Notes under the pieces: model-generated
What the model was told of the DNA's origin: nothing
The model's database searches: none
What the model saw: the letters and a program-made list of their open reading frames with translations, nothing else
Program-made: the position numbers and the translations under genes
In this document: positions 7,450-16,633 of the stretch, piece by piece
Numbering within the stretch: the first letter of the stretch is position 1
Layout of the letters: every line of letters begins with the position of its first letter
From: Asaia bogorensis
GTDB lineage: Bacteria > Pseudomonadota > Alphaproteobacteria > Acetobacterales > Acetobacteraceae
Direction of reading: 5' to 3'
Assembly: GCA_943333505.2 (NCBI GenBank)
Contig: CALQTN020000009.1
Location: 32,562 to 96,561 of the forward strand
Length of the DNA stretch: 64,000 nt

Positions 7450-8190
7450 ATGACGTTGTTCGCATTTGCGGTTCGCCGCGCCGATGACGCGCTGGTGCTC
7501 GGCCATCGGCTGTCGGAATGGACCGGGCGGGCGCCGTTGCTGGAAGAAGAACTGGCGCTGGCCAATCTGGCGCTCGATCTGATCGGGCAGGCGCGGGAGC
7601 TTTATGCCCTGGCAGGCGAAATTGCCGGCGATGGGCGGGACGAGGATGACCTCGCCTATCTGCGTACCGATCGCGAATACTCCAACATCCTGCTGGTGGA
7701 ATTGCCGCGCGGCGACTTCGCCTTCACCATCGCGCGGCAGTTTCTGTATGCGAGTTTCGTCGATCGCTGGTGGCGGGCGACGATGGCATCGACCGATCCA
7801 CGGGTGGCGGCGATTGCGGCCAAGGCGGAGAAGGAAACCGCCTATCATGTGCGCCATAGTGCGGAATGGCTGATCCGGCTGGGCGATGGCACCGAGGAAA
7901 GCGGCCGGCGTTCCCAGGCGGCGCTGGATCGGCTGTGGCCGTATGTCGGCGAAATGTTTGAGGCCGAAGATGCCGCGCTGGTGGAGGCAGGCGTTTGCGC
8001 CGATCCGCCGAGCCTGCGCGCGGCCTGGGATGACGGGGTGAACGCAGTGCTGGCGCAAGCGGGCCTGGTGCGGCCGGGCGATGGCTGGATGCAAACCGGC
8101 GGGCGCGCGGGGCGCCATAGCGAACATCTCGGGCCGATGCTGGCGGAGATGCAACATTTGCAGCGTACCCATCCCGGCGCGAAATGGTAG
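7450..8190 (+). CDS. paaC: Phenylacetyl-CoA epoxidase structural subunit PaaC
   Basis: A PaaA-like ferritin-fold subunit without a working metal site that pairs with PaaA. The start at 7450 (MTLFAFAVRRADDALVLGHRLSEW) gives 246 residues and matches the family N-terminus; an earlier ATG at 7417 lies inside the hairpin and is unlikely. Typical patterns include EEELALANLALDLIGQAR and FLYASFVDRWWRATMASTD. The stop overlaps the paaD start. Confidence 0.93.
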   Translation: MTLFAFAVRRADDALVLGHRLSEWTGRAPLLEEELALANLALDLIGQARELYALAGEIAGDGRDEDDLAYLRTDREYSNILLVELPRGDFAFTIARQFLYASFVDRWWRATMASTDPRVAAIAAKAEKETAYHVRHSAEWLIRLGDGTEESGRRSQAALDRLWPYVGEMFEAEDAALVEAGVCADPPSLRAAWDDGVNAVLAQAGLVRPGDGWMQTGGRAGRHSEHLGPMLAEMQHLQRTHPGAKW

Positions 8191-8663
8191 GGCTGCGCCA
8201 ACGCGCCTGGGACGCCGCTGCAACCGTTGTCGATCCGGAAATTCCGGTGCTGACGATTGCGGATTTGGGCGTGCTGCGCGATGTCGTGGTGACCGGCGAT
8301 GCAGTGGAAGTTGCGATCACCCCGACCTATTCCGGCTGTCCGGCGATGGCGATGATCGCGCTTGATGTTGAAACCGCCCTGGCGCGCGCCGGCATTGCCA
8401 ATGCGCGGGTGATCACCGTGCTGTCGCCGGCCTGGACCACCGATTGGATGTCGGCGTCCGGGCGCGAAAAGCTGGCGGCTTACGGCATTGCCCCGCCACC
8501 GGCGTCCGGGCGCGGCGGGTTGTTCGCAACCCAGATTGTTGCCTGCCCGCGCTGCGGGGCTACCGATACCGAGGAACTTGCCGAATTCGGCTCGACATCG
8601 TGCAAGGCGCTATGGCGGTGCCGGGCCTGCCGAGAACCCTTTGACCTGTTTAAGTGCCACTGA
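8184..8663 (+). CDS. paaD: PaaD, metal-cluster maturation protein of the epoxidase
   Basis: A 159-residue protein with an N-terminal MIP18/DUF59 domain (VVDPEIPVLTIADLGVLRDV, TPTYSGCPAM with the conserved Cys) and a C-terminal zinc ribbon, CPRCG then CRAC (about residues 117-152). PaaD is needed to make active epoxidase, probably through Fe-S or di-iron assembly. It starts within the last codons of paaC. The usual full length is kept. Confidence 0.93.
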   Translation: MVGLRQRAWDAAATVVDPEIPVLTIADLGVLRDVVVTGDAVEVAITPTYSGCPAMAMIALDVETALARAGIANARVITVLSPAWTTDWMSASGREKLAAYGIAPPPASGRGGLFATQIVACPRCGATDTEELAEFGSTSCKALWRCRACREPFDLFKCH

Positions 8664-8665
8664 AA

Positions 8666-9727
8666 ATGCCGTTTCATGCCCTGCGCATTGCCGATCTTGT
8701 TCGCGAAACCGCTGATTGCGTGTCGCTGGCGTTCGATATTCCCCCGGCGCTGCGGGCGGCGTTTGCCTTTCGGCCTGGCCAATATCTGACGCTCCGCACC
8801 CATCGCGATGGGGTTGAGCTGCGCCGCGCCTATTCGATCTGCGCCGGGCTGGACGACGGGGAAATTCGGGTGGCGATCAAGCGTGCCGATCCGGGCGGGT
8901 TGTCGGACTGGGCCAATACGGCCTTGCGCGTGGGCGACGTGATTGACGTGATGCCGCCCGAGGGTGGTTTTGGCCTCATGCCTGATCCAACCGCCGCCCG
9001 CATTGTCCTGGCGGTGGCGGCAGGGTCCGGGATCACCCCGATCCTGTCCATCATTGCATCGGTGCTGACCCGTGAGCCGGCCAGCCAGGTGATCCTGCTC
9101 TATGGCAGTCGTTGCACATTCGACATCATCTTCCGCGCCGTGCTGGAGGATTTGAAGGATCGCTATGTCGGTCGGTTCACCCTGATCCATGTGCTGTCGC
9201 GGGAAGCGCAGGATATCGCTGTGCTGAACGGGCGGATCGATGCGGACAAGCTCGCCGTAATGCTGCCGGGCCTCGCCGTGCCGGATGATATCGATGCCGC
9301 GTTCCTGTGTGGGCCGGCGGAAATGCTCGATGTGCTGCCGGCGGTGCTGCGGGCCTGGGGGGTGCCGGAGGCGCGCATTCATACCGAGCGTTTTACCCCG
9401 TCCGGGCCGCGCCGGGTTGCCGCACTGGTCGTGGTTGACGCACCGGCCTTCGCGATGGCCACGATCATTCATGATGGCCAGACCAGGGTGGTCCCGGTGG
9501 CCGCGGGGGAAGCGGTGCTCGACGCTGCCTTGCGCGCCGGGATGGATTTGCCGTGGTCGTGCCGGGGCGGGATGTGTTCGACATGCCGGGCGCGGGTGGT
9601 TTCCGGGCGGGTGGAGATGACGCAGAATTTTTCCCTGGAGAAATGGGAAACCGATGCCGGCTTTGTGGTGTCGTGTCAGGCGCATCCGGTGACGGCGGAG
9701 ATTACGCTGGATTTTGATCACGTGTAG
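8666..9727 (+). CDS. paaE: Phenylacetyl-CoA epoxidase reductase PaaE
   Basis: A 353-residue electron-transfer subunit: an N-terminal FAD-binding ferredoxin-reductase domain (RRAYSICAG near residue 53), an NAD(P)H domain (AAGSGITPILSII and the CGPAEML motif) and a C-terminal plant-type [2Fe-2S] ferredoxin domain with CRGGMCSTC and a later Cys in VVSCQAHP. It passes electrons from NADPH to PaaA. The ATG at 8666 follows the paaD stop by two bases; a GTG four codons earlier is a weaker alternative. This is the last gene of the paa operon. Confidence 0.94.
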   Translation: MPFHALRIADLVRETADCVSLAFDIPPALRAAFAFRPGQYLTLRTHRDGVELRRAYSICAGLDDGEIRVAIKRADPGGLSDWANTALRVGDVIDVMPPEGGFGLMPDPTAARIVLAVAAGSGITPILSIIASVLTREPASQVILLYGSRCTFDIIFRAVLEDLKDRYVGRFTLIHVLSREAQDIAVLNGRIDADKLAVMLPGLAVPDDIDAAFLCGPAEMLDVLPAVLRAWGVPEARIHTERFTPSGPRRVAALVVVDAPAFAMATIIHDGQTRVVPVAAGEAVLDAALRAGMDLPWSCRGGMCSTCRARVVSGRVEMTQNFSLEKWETDAGFVVSCQAHPVTAEITLDFDHV

Positions 9728-9794
9728 TTGACGCTGGGAAAATACGCTGGAGCGGTTAGAGTATGCAGATTGTTTTCGTTCCAAGGACCAGCCG

Positions 9795-11258
9795 ATGATC
9801 CGCAGCAGCCTGAGCGCCGCACTTCTTGTCCTGGGCACCCTGTTTGCCCCGGCAACGTCCCGCGCCGAGGCCACCCAGGCCGAGGCCGCCGCGATGCGCG
9901 CCGGCATCAATGGCTTCATCCTGCAATTCGCCGGCCTGCCGGCGCTGGCCGATATGCTGACGCCGACGATAACGCCGGAAGGCGACCATCTGCGGCTTGC
10001 CTTTGCCTGGGACGCAATTGGGCCGATTGCCGATTTTTCGTTGAGTGCGGGCGTGATGACCGCCAATGCCCGTGGGTTGAGCGGCGGGCGTTGGGCGATC
10101 GATGATCTGCGCTACCCGGACAAGCTGGTAGCGGGGGGCGACAAGGCCGGCTACGCGATGACGATCACACTCGCTGAACAATCCGGCAGTCTGATTTTTG
10201 ACCCCGCTTTGGCGACCAGCTCGACGCTTGACATGAAATTCCGTGGATTGTCGGTCATCTCGCAAACCCCGCAAGGCGCTAGCACCCAGCGGCGCGAGAC
10301 GCTCGAACTTCACGCCGTCTGGCAGCCGCGCGGCGATGGCCGGATCGATATGCGCACCGATATGATCGAGACCGGTTACGGGATCGGCATCCCGACCCAG
10401 GGTGGCACGCCGATCAACGTGATGGTCGATCGGATGACCAGCAAGTCCGAGCTTAAGAACGTCGCTTTGATTGAGTTTGGCGCGTTGCTTAAGGACGCAC
10501 TGGCGCTGGCCCGGGCGCCGGAAACCATCGGGGTGATGGTTGCCGGCATGAGCAAGCCGAACAAGGAGATGCTGGCGATGGCCCGCCGTGGCTTGGGCGT
10601 GTTGGCCGGGTTGATGGATGGCATTGACGCGGAATCGACAGCGACCGGCATCCATGTCCAGGCCGGCAACATGGATTTCGGCCTCAAGAAACTCGCCATC
10701 GCGCTGCATACCGGTGCGGCTGACGGCGCATTGGAGGCCAATATGCCGATCAGCGCTGAAGGGCTCGATCTCGGGGAGTTGGTGAAGGGCCCGTTGAAGG
10801 ATGTCCTGCCGCGCCGGATCAGCCTGACGCCGACCATTGGCGGGATCGACAAGGAGGGGCTGTTCGCGCTGCTGCGCCAGGGGGTGGATGGCAAGCTGGC
10901 CGATCCGGCTGCATGGCAGGCGGCCGTGGAACAATTGCTGATCAATAACCCGGTCACCGTCGGCATAGACGATCTCTCGGCGGATTTCGGGGTTGCCAAG
11001 CTGGAAGGCGCGGGTGAGATCGAAGTGGCATCGATGACCGAGGTCACTGGCCGGGCGGAATTGCGGGCAACCGGCCTCGATGCACTGATCCGGCGGGCCA
11101 ACGCGACGCCGGAACTGAAGATGGTGGCGCCGGTGCTGATCTTCCTCAAAGGCATTGGCGAACCTGATGGTAAGGAAATGGTCTGGCGGGTCGCGTTCAG
11201 CGATGGCAAGCTGTCTGTCAACGACACCCAGCTGTCGGACATGATGCCCGGCAAGTAG
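9795..11258 (+). CDS. Secreted or periplasmic protein of unknown function
   Basis: A 487-residue protein with a clear signal peptide (residues 1-25, ending SRAEA). The rest alternates beta-rich and amphipathic stretches without cysteines near the N-terminus or obvious catalytic motifs, recalling DUF945/DUF2125-type periplasmic proteins, but I cannot assign it firmly. An AAGGA ribosome-binding site precedes the ATG. It sits between paaE and the acyl-CoA synthetase gene on the same strand, 67 and 18 bases away respectively, so it could be cotranscribed. Confidence 0.7.
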   Translation: MIRSSLSAALLVLGTLFAPATSRAEATQAEAAAMRAGINGFILQFAGLPALADMLTPTITPEGDHLRLAFAWDAIGPIADFSLSAGVMTANARGLSGGRWAIDDLRYPDKLVAGGDKAGYAMTITLAEQSGSLIFDPALATSSTLDMKFRGLSVISQTPQGASTQRRETLELHAVWQPRGDGRIDMRTDMIETGYGIGIPTQGGTPINVMVDRMTSKSELKNVALIEFGALLKDALALARAPETIGVMVAGMSKPNKEMLAMARRGLGVLAGLMDGIDAESTATGIHVQAGNMDFGLKKLAIALHTGAADGALEANMPISAEGLDLGELVKGPLKDVLPRRISLTPTIGGIDKEGLFALLRQGVDGKLADPAAWQAAVEQLLINNPVTVGIDDLSADFGVAKLEGAGEIEVASMTEVTGRAELRATGLDALIRRANATPELKMVAPVLIFLKGIGEPDGKEMVWRVAFSDGKLSVNDTQLSDMMPGK

Positions 11259-11276
11259 CCGGGACGAGGAGACGGC

Positions 11277-13388
11277 ATGACCACCCAGACCACTTCGCGC
11301 TTCACCAGCCTGACCGGTATGTTCCGCCCGCGTTCAGTCGCCGTGCTTGGCGCGTCGGCGGACGCCGCCCGCATTGGCGGCCGGCCGATCGATCTGATGC
11401 TGAAGCAGGGCTTCACCGGCACAATTTACCCGGTCAATCCTGGCCGTGACATGGTGCAGGGGTTGAAGTGTTATCCCAATGTATCGGCCCTGCCGGCGGT
11501 GCCGGATGTGGCGATTGTCGCGGTTTCGGCGGCGATTGCGGTGGAAGCGGTGGCCGATCTCGCCAAATTGGGGGTCAAGAACACCATCATGCTGTCGGCG
11601 GGTTTCGCCGAGGTGGATGAGGCTGGGGCGGAAGCACAGGCGCGCATGGTGGCTATGGCACGTGCGGCAGGAATGCGGCTGTTGGGGCCGAATTGCCTGG
11701 GGCTGTTCAACGCGTCGGTCAATTTTTACGCGACGTTTTCGGCCGCCTTCGATAGCGGCTGGCCGTCGCCGGGGCGGATCGGGATTGCCAGCCAGTCCGG
11801 CGCTTATGGCACCCATGTGTTTGCCGCGATGCGCGACCGCGGGATCGGCACGCCGCTGATGGTGACGACCGGGAATGAAGGTGATGTCACCATTGGCGAC
11901 ATTATCGGCTGGATGGCGGAAGATCCGGATACCGATGTGATCGCGGCGTACGCGGAAGGCATTCGCGAGTCCGAAAGCTTTATCGCGGCACTGACTGCGG
12001 CACGGGCGGCGAAGAAGCCGATTGTGATGATGAAGGTCGGGCGCAGCGCGCTGGGCACGGCGGCCGCACAGTCGCACACCGCGTCTATCGCCGGGGATGA
12101 CGCGGTGACCGATGCGGTGCTGCGCGAATTCGGCGTGGTGCGGGCGCGGACGACGGAAGAAATGATCGATATCGCGGTGACCGCCACCAAGAAGATTTAT
12201 CCGGTCGGCAATACGCTCGGGGTGTTCACCGTGAGCGGTGGTGCGGGGGTGTTGATGAGCGATGCCGCCGAGCAGCTTGGGCTGGCGATGCCGGAAATGC
12301 CGCAGGATGCGCAGGACCGGCTGCGCGGGATCATCCCGTTCTGCGCGCCGCGCAACCCGGTGGATTGCACCGCCCAGGTGACCAACCAGCCGGGATCGCT
12401 CGGGGAGTTTGCCAAGGCGATTGTCGTCGATGGCGGTTATAAATCGATCCTGTCATTCTGGTCCCAGGCGGGTGCGACCGAAGCCAATATCGCGCGGCTG
12501 ACCACGACGATGGGGCCGTTGATGGCCGAGCACCCGGATCGGCTGTTCATGCTGTCGGTGCTGGTGCCGCCGGCGATCAAGGCGATCTACGAAAACGCCG
12601 GCTTTGTGGTGATGGAAGACCCAAGCCGGGCGGTTGCCGCGATCCACGCGATGGGCCGGTTTGGCGATGCGTTTGCAGCCGCTACGAAATCTGCCCCGCC
12701 AGTTGTGCCGCATGTGGCGCTGCCGGCTGCGACGCCAACCGAGGCGGAGGCGAAATCATTGCTTACCCAGGCCGGGATTGTGTCGGCGGCCGAGATGGTG
12801 GCGATGACCGCCGATGCGGCGGTGGCGGCTGCGGTGAAGATCGGCTTCCCGGTGGTGATGAAAATCGTGTCGCCGGATATCATCCACAAATCCGAAATCG
12901 GCGGCGTTCTGCTCGATGTTGCCGACGAAGCTGCGGTGCGGGCGGGTTTTGCGACCCTGATGCAACGCGGCGGCGCGGTGGCGGGCGCGCGGCTTGAAGG
13001 CGTGCTGGTGGCGCAGCAATTGAAGGGCGGCGTGGAGTGCATTCTTGGCATCCATCGCGACCCGGTGTTTGGCCCGATCGCGATGTTCGGCCTTGGTGGG
13101 ATTTTCGTCGAGATCATGAAGGACGTGGTGTTCCATCGCTGCCCGTTCGGCGAAGACGTGGCCGAAGACATGATCCGCAGTATCAAATCACTGCCGTTGC
13201 TGACCGGAGCGCGGGGGAGGAAGCCCGCCGACATCAAGGCGTTGGCGACCATGCTTGCGCGCCTGTCGGTGTTCGCGCATCAAGCAGGGGAAAATCTGGC
13301 TGGCATCGACCTGAACCCGGTCCTTGCCATGCCCGAAGGACACGGCGCGTTCGCGGTGGACGCGGTTATCGAAGTGACACAAAGCTGA
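11277..13388 (+). CDS. ADP-forming acetyl/acyl-CoA synthetase-like protein
   Basis: A 703-residue fusion of the alpha and beta parts of NDP-forming acyl-CoA synthetases: a CoA-binding Rossmann domain (FRPRSVAVLGAS near residue 18), two succinyl-CoA-ligase-like domains with SQSGAYGTHV and the SHTASIAGDD motif holding the candidate phospho-His, and an ATP-grasp_5 domain at the C-terminus (GFPVVMKIVSPDIIHKSEIGG). Such enzymes link CoA-thioester formation or cleavage to ADP/ATP. The neighbouring CoA-transferase and dehydrogenases suggest a role in carboxylic acid catabolism. The substrate is unknown. Confidence 0.9.
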   Translation: MTTQTTSRFTSLTGMFRPRSVAVLGASADAARIGGRPIDLMLKQGFTGTIYPVNPGRDMVQGLKCYPNVSALPAVPDVAIVAVSAAIAVEAVADLAKLGVKNTIMLSAGFAEVDEAGAEAQARMVAMARAAGMRLLGPNCLGLFNASVNFYATFSAAFDSGWPSPGRIGIASQSGAYGTHVFAAMRDRGIGTPLMVTTGNEGDVTIGDIIGWMAEDPDTDVIAAYAEGIRESESFIAALTAARAAKKPIVMMKVGRSALGTAAAQSHTASIAGDDAVTDAVLREFGVVRARTTEEMIDIAVTATKKIYPVGNTLGVFTVSGGAGVLMSDAAEQLGLAMPEMPQDAQDRLRGIIPFCAPRNPVDCTAQVTNQPGSLGEFAKAIVVDGGYKSILSFWSQAGATEANIARLTTTMGPLMAEHPDRLFMLSVLVPPAIKAIYENAGFVVMEDPSRAVAAIHAMGRFGDAFAAATKSAPPVVPHVALPAATPTEAEAKSLLTQAGIVSAAEMVAMTADAAVAAAVKIGFPVVMKIVSPDIIHKSEIGGVLLDVADEAAVRAGFATLMQRGGAVAGARLEGVLVAQQLKGGVECILGIHRDPVFGPIAMFGLGGIFVEIMKDVVFHRCPFGEDVAEDMIRSIKSLPLLTGARGRKPADIKALATMLARLSVFAHQAGENLAGIDLNPVLAMPEGHGAFAVDAVIEVTQS

Positions 13389-13403
13389 AGGGACTGGGAG
13401 CGA

Positions 13404-14084
13404 ATGATCAACAAGATCGTACCCTCGATGGCGGATGCCGTCGCGGGGATCAAAGACGGGATGACGATATTGCTCGGCGGCTTCGGGTCGGTCGGGCAGC
13501 CTAATCACCTTGTGCAGGGCGTGATTGACCTTGGGGTGAAAGACCTGGTCGTGGTCGCCAACAACGCCGGCGGCGGGAAAGCGGGCCTGGCGCTGATGAT
13601 GGAGCTTGGTCGGGTGCGCAAGATCATCTGCACCTTCCCGCGCAGCGCCAATTCGACAATCTTTGAGGAGCTTTATCGCGCCGGCAAGATCGAACTCGAA
13701 ATCGTGCCGCAGGGGACGATGGCTGAGCGCATTCGTGCGGCCGGTGCCGGGATTGGCGGGTTCTATACCGCGACCGGGGTCGGCACCAAGATGGCCGAGG
13801 GCAAGGAAATCCGCGAAATCGACGGGCGGGTGATGATACTGGAAAAGGCATTGCATGCCGATGTGGCGCTGGTCGAAGCCTGGGAGGCAGATCGCTGGGG
13901 CAACCTCACGTTCCGCAAATCGGGCCGCAACTTCAACCCGATCATGGCGACGGCGGCGGCGCTGACCATCGTGCAGTCGCAGCACATTGTCGAACTCGGG
14001 GCGATTCCGCCGGAGCAGGTGATGACACCGGGGATTTTTGTCGATCGCATCGTGCATGTGCCGTACGGCGACCCTGATTTTTGA
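13404..14084 (+). CDS. 3-oxoacid/3-oxoadipate CoA-transferase, subunit A
   Basis: A 226-residue alpha subunit of a family I CoA-transferase. It contains the GGFGSVGQPNHL loop (about residues 28-39), NNAGGGKAGLALMM and GGFYTATGVGT motifs. Paired with the beta subunit 18 bases downstream, it would move CoA from succinyl-CoA to a 3-oxo or related acid. PcaI/ScoA-type specificity cannot be separated by eye, so no symbol is given. It probably shares a transcript with the synthetase gene 15 bases upstream. Confidence 0.9.
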   Translation: MINKIVPSMADAVAGIKDGMTILLGGFGSVGQPNHLVQGVIDLGVKDLVVVANNAGGGKAGLALMMELGRVRKIICTFPRSANSTIFEELYRAGKIELEIVPQGTMAERIRAAGAGIGGFYTATGVGTKMAEGKEIREIDGRVMILEKALHADVALVEAWEADRWGNLTFRKSGRNFNPIMATAAALTIVQSQHIVELGAIPPEQVMTPGIFVDRIVHVPYGDPDF

Positions 14085-14102
14085 TAGCAGAAGGATATTG
14101 TC

Positions 14103-14762
14103 ATGAGCGCGACCACAGACGCTAAACCCTGGAACCGCCTGCAAATGGCCGAACGCCTGGCCGCTGACGTGCCGGAAGGCTGGTACGTTAATCTCGGGAT
14201 CGGCATGCCGACTACGGTTGCCGATTACGTGCCTTTGGAACGCGAAGTTGTGTTCCACTCGGAAAATGGCGTGTTGGGCATGGGCCCGAAGCCCCCCGAG
14301 GCCGATCGTGACCCGTGGCTGATCAATGCTGGCAAGCAGCACGTGACGCTGCGGCCGGGTGGCAGCTACGTCCACCATGCCGACAGCTTCGCGATGATCC
14401 GCGGTGGGCATCTCGATCTTTGCGTGCTCGGCGCATTCGAAGTGGCCGAGAACGGCGATATCGCCAACTGGGCGACCAGCGAAAACGACAGCGCGCCGGC
14501 GGTTGGCGGTGCGATGGATCTCGCCGCCGGGGCCAAGCGGCTCTGGGTTGTCATGGATCACATGACCAAGGAGGGGAAATCCAAGCTGGTCAAGAAATGC
14601 GTCTACCCGTTGACCGCGCCTGGTGCGGTGAAGCGGGTTTATACCAATTACGGGGTGTTTGATGTGACGCCGGATGGGTTCGAAGTGATTGATCTTGCAC
14701 CGGGTGTGACCCGCGAAATGGTGCAGGCCAAGACCGACGCGCCATTGACTTTCAAGGACTAG
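14103..14762 (+). CDS. 3-oxoacid/3-oxoadipate CoA-transferase, subunit B
   Basis: A 219-residue beta subunit. The SENG motif with the catalytic Glu at about residue 54 and the GIGMPTTVADY and GGSYVHHADSFAMIRGGH stretches are diagnostic. It completes the two-subunit enzyme. An AGAAGG ribosome-binding site is visible. Its TAG stop forms part of the CTAG that begins repeat A3, the same stop-codon contact seen at other repeat copies. Confidence 0.9.
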   Translation: MSATTDAKPWNRLQMAERLAADVPEGWYVNLGIGMPTTVADYVPLEREVVFHSENGVLGMGPKPPEADRDPWLINAGKQHVTLRPGGSYVHHADSFAMIRGGHLDLCVLGAFEVAENGDIANWATSENDSAPAVGGAMDLAAGAKRLWVVMDHMTKEGKSKLVKKCVYPLTAPGAVKRVYTNYGVFDVTPDGFEVIDLAPGVTREMVQAKTDAPLTFKD

Positions 14763-14820
14763 ACTCATGTTTTCACGATCATCTTTATCCGTTCAAACGA
14801 AGTCGTTTGAACGGATGATG
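14759..14820 (+). repeat. Family A dispersed repeat, partial copy A3
   Basis: Corresponds to the second half of copies A1 and A2. In this copy the palindrome is perfect: a 14-base stem (14787-14800 with 14803-14816) with a 2-base spacer. It fills the gap between the CoA-transferase B stop codon and the acyl-CoA dehydrogenase start, and supplies the G of the CTAG around the stop. Confidence 0.75.
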
Positions 14821-14828
14821 CGCTCTTG

Positions 14829-15878
14829 ATGGACGATGACCGCGCGGACAGCATTCGGCTGATCCGCGATTCGGCGGCGGGCATTGCGCCACGCACCGGT
14901 GATTTGCGCCGTATTCGCGCTCTGCGCTTCCAGACTCCCGGGTTTGACCGGGAGGTTTGGGGCCAGATGTGCGAAATGGGGTGGCCAGGGTTGCTGGTCG
15001 CCGAAGACGCGGGCGGCGCCGGGCAAGGCATGGGCGCCTATTGCGCATTGGCCGAGGAACTGGGCGCTGCGCTGGCGCCGGAACCGTTGATCGGGGCGAG
15101 CGTCAGTGCGGCGGTGCTGCGCGGGACGGATTTGTCGCGGTTGTTGGATGGCAGCGCGCTGGTGCTGCCGGCGTGGCAGGAGCGTGCCAACCGCTTTGAG
15201 GTCGGGACGGAAACGTCGATCGCCGGTGGCCGGGTGACCGGGACCAAGATGTTCATCGCTGGCGCGGGCGGGGCGGATGCTTTCCTGGTCGCTACGCGCG
15301 ACGGATTGGCGTTGGTGGCGGTGGACGCGCCGGGCGTGTCATTGCGGTTGGAGAAGACCCAGGATGGTGGCGAGTTCGGCACTTTGGTGCTGGACGGGGC
15401 GGTATGTACGCCGGTTGAGGGCGATCTGTCCGAGGCCTTGGATCAGGCGGCGCTGGCGACTGCGTCCTATTTGCTTGGGGCGATGGATCGTGCGTTTGCG
15501 ATGACCTTGGATTATCTGCGCACCCGCCAGCAATTTGGCAGGCCGATTGGTAGCTTCCAGGCGTTGCAGCACCGGGCTGCGGATTTGAAAATTCAGGTGG
15601 CGCTGACCCGTGCGAGCGTGGAAAGCGCGGCAGCCCTTTGGGATGCTGGCGATGCCGGGCGGGTGGCCGCGGTGTCACGCGCCAAAGCGCGCGCATCGGA
15701 TGCCGGCATGCTGGTGTGCCGCCAGGCGATCCAGTTGTTTGGTGGGATTGGCTACACTGATGAGGCCGATCCTGGGCTGTTCCTGCGCAAGGCGATGGTG
15801 CTGATGAACTTGTATGGTTCGGCGGCGCTGCATCGCGCCCGGTTCGCGCGGTTGACCCCTGATGAGGACGACATCTGA
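14829..15878 (+). CDS. Acyl-CoA dehydrogenase, small (FadE-like) subunit
   Basis: A 349-residue acyl-CoA dehydrogenase-fold protein, shorter than the usual 380. The N-terminal helical domain, the GMGAYCALAEELG stretch, and the C-terminal QQFGRPIGSFQALQHRAADL and QLFGGIGYTDEADPGLFLRKA motifs are present. It lacks the usual I-Y-E-G-T-like active-site segment at its end. With the large subunit two genes downstream it resembles the paired dehydrogenases known from pimelate (PimC/PimD) and steroid (FadE26/27-type) degradation, which form heteromers. It overlaps the next gene by one base. Confidence 0.87.
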   Translation: MDDDRADSIRLIRDSAAGIAPRTGDLRRIRALRFQTPGFDREVWGQMCEMGWPGLLVAEDAGGAGQGMGAYCALAEELGAALAPEPLIGASVSAAVLRGTDLSRLLDGSALVLPAWQERANRFEVGTETSIAGGRVTGTKMFIAGAGGADAFLVATRDGLALVAVDAPGVSLRLEKTQDGGEFGTLVLDGAVCTPVEGDLSEALDQAALATASYLLGAMDRAFAMTLDYLRTRQQFGRPIGSFQALQHRAADLKIQVALTRASVESAAALWDAGDAGRVAAVSRAKARASDAGMLVCRQAIQLFGGIGYTDEADPGLFLRKAMVLMNLYGSAALHRARFARLTPDEDDI

Positions 15879-16633
15879 TGCTGATCGAAGCGCGGCACGA
15901 CGCGACCATTGTTCTGACATTGAACCAACCTTCGCGGCGCAATGCCTTGGCAATGCCGATGAGGGAGGCGCTGATTGAGGCGCTCGACCGGATCGAGGCC
16001 GATAGCAGCGTGCGCGCGGTGGTGATCAACGGCGCCGGCGGGCATTTCTGCGCTGGCGGCGACATCAGCGGGATGGATGTGACGGAATTCGGGGCGGGGC
16101 GCGAACGGTTTCGTACCACGCATCGGTTGGTGAAACTGATACTCGAAAGCAGCAAGCCGTTTGTGGCAGCGGTCGATGGCTGGGCCGCCGGCGCGGGCGT
16201 TGGACTGGCGATATGTTGCGATACCGTGGTGGCGGCGTCGGACGCGAATTTTCTGACGCCGTTTGGGCGGATCGGGCTGATTGCTGATTTCGCGCTGCTG
16301 CACACGCTGCCGCGGCGGATTGGTGAAGGCCGGGCGCGGCAGATGTTCCTGGCGGGCGAGCCGATAGATGCGGCGACCGCGGAGCGTTGGGGGCTGGTCG
16401 ATCACGTGGTGGCACCCGGTACCACGTTGGAAAAAGCGCTGGAACGGGCGGCGAAATTATCCGCGGCTGCGCCGCTGGCGACCGCGATGACCAAGTCGAT
16501 CCTGGCGCGCGGGTTGGCGGAGACGTTGGACTGGGAACGCAATATCCAGTCAACGATGTTCATGACTGGCGACCATGCCGAGGGCAAAGCTGCGTTCCTC
16601 GGCAAGCGCGCGCCGTCTTTCAAGGGGATTTAA
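15878..16633 (+). CDS. Enoyl-CoA hydratase/isomerase
   Basis: A 251-residue crotonase-fold protein hydrating enoyl-CoA. The oxyanion-hole motif GAGGHFCAGGDISGMD (about residues 50-65), the KPFVAAVDGWAAGAGVGLAICCD segment and the LTPFGRIGL region are typical. It is sandwiched between small and large acyl-CoA dehydrogenase genes, with start and stop overlaps on both sides, so all three are one translation-coupled unit. Confidence 0.9.
   Translation: MLIEARHDATIVLTLNQPSRRNALAMPMREALIEALDRIEADSSVRAVVINGAGGHFCAGGDISGMDVTEFGAGRERFRTTHRLVKLILESSKPFVAAVDGWAAGAGVGLAICCDTVVAASDANFLTPFGRIGLIADFALLHTLPRRIGEGRARQMFLAGEPIDAATAERWGLVDHVVAPGTTLEKALERAAKLSAAAPLATAMTKSILARGLAETLDWERNIQSTMFMTGDHAEGKAAFLGKRAPSFKGI

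Noticed and set aside
7417..7450. Upstream ATG for paaC (11 extra residues)
   Set aside because: The extra codons lie in the hairpin and do not match the PaaC N-terminus; the ATG at 7450 does.
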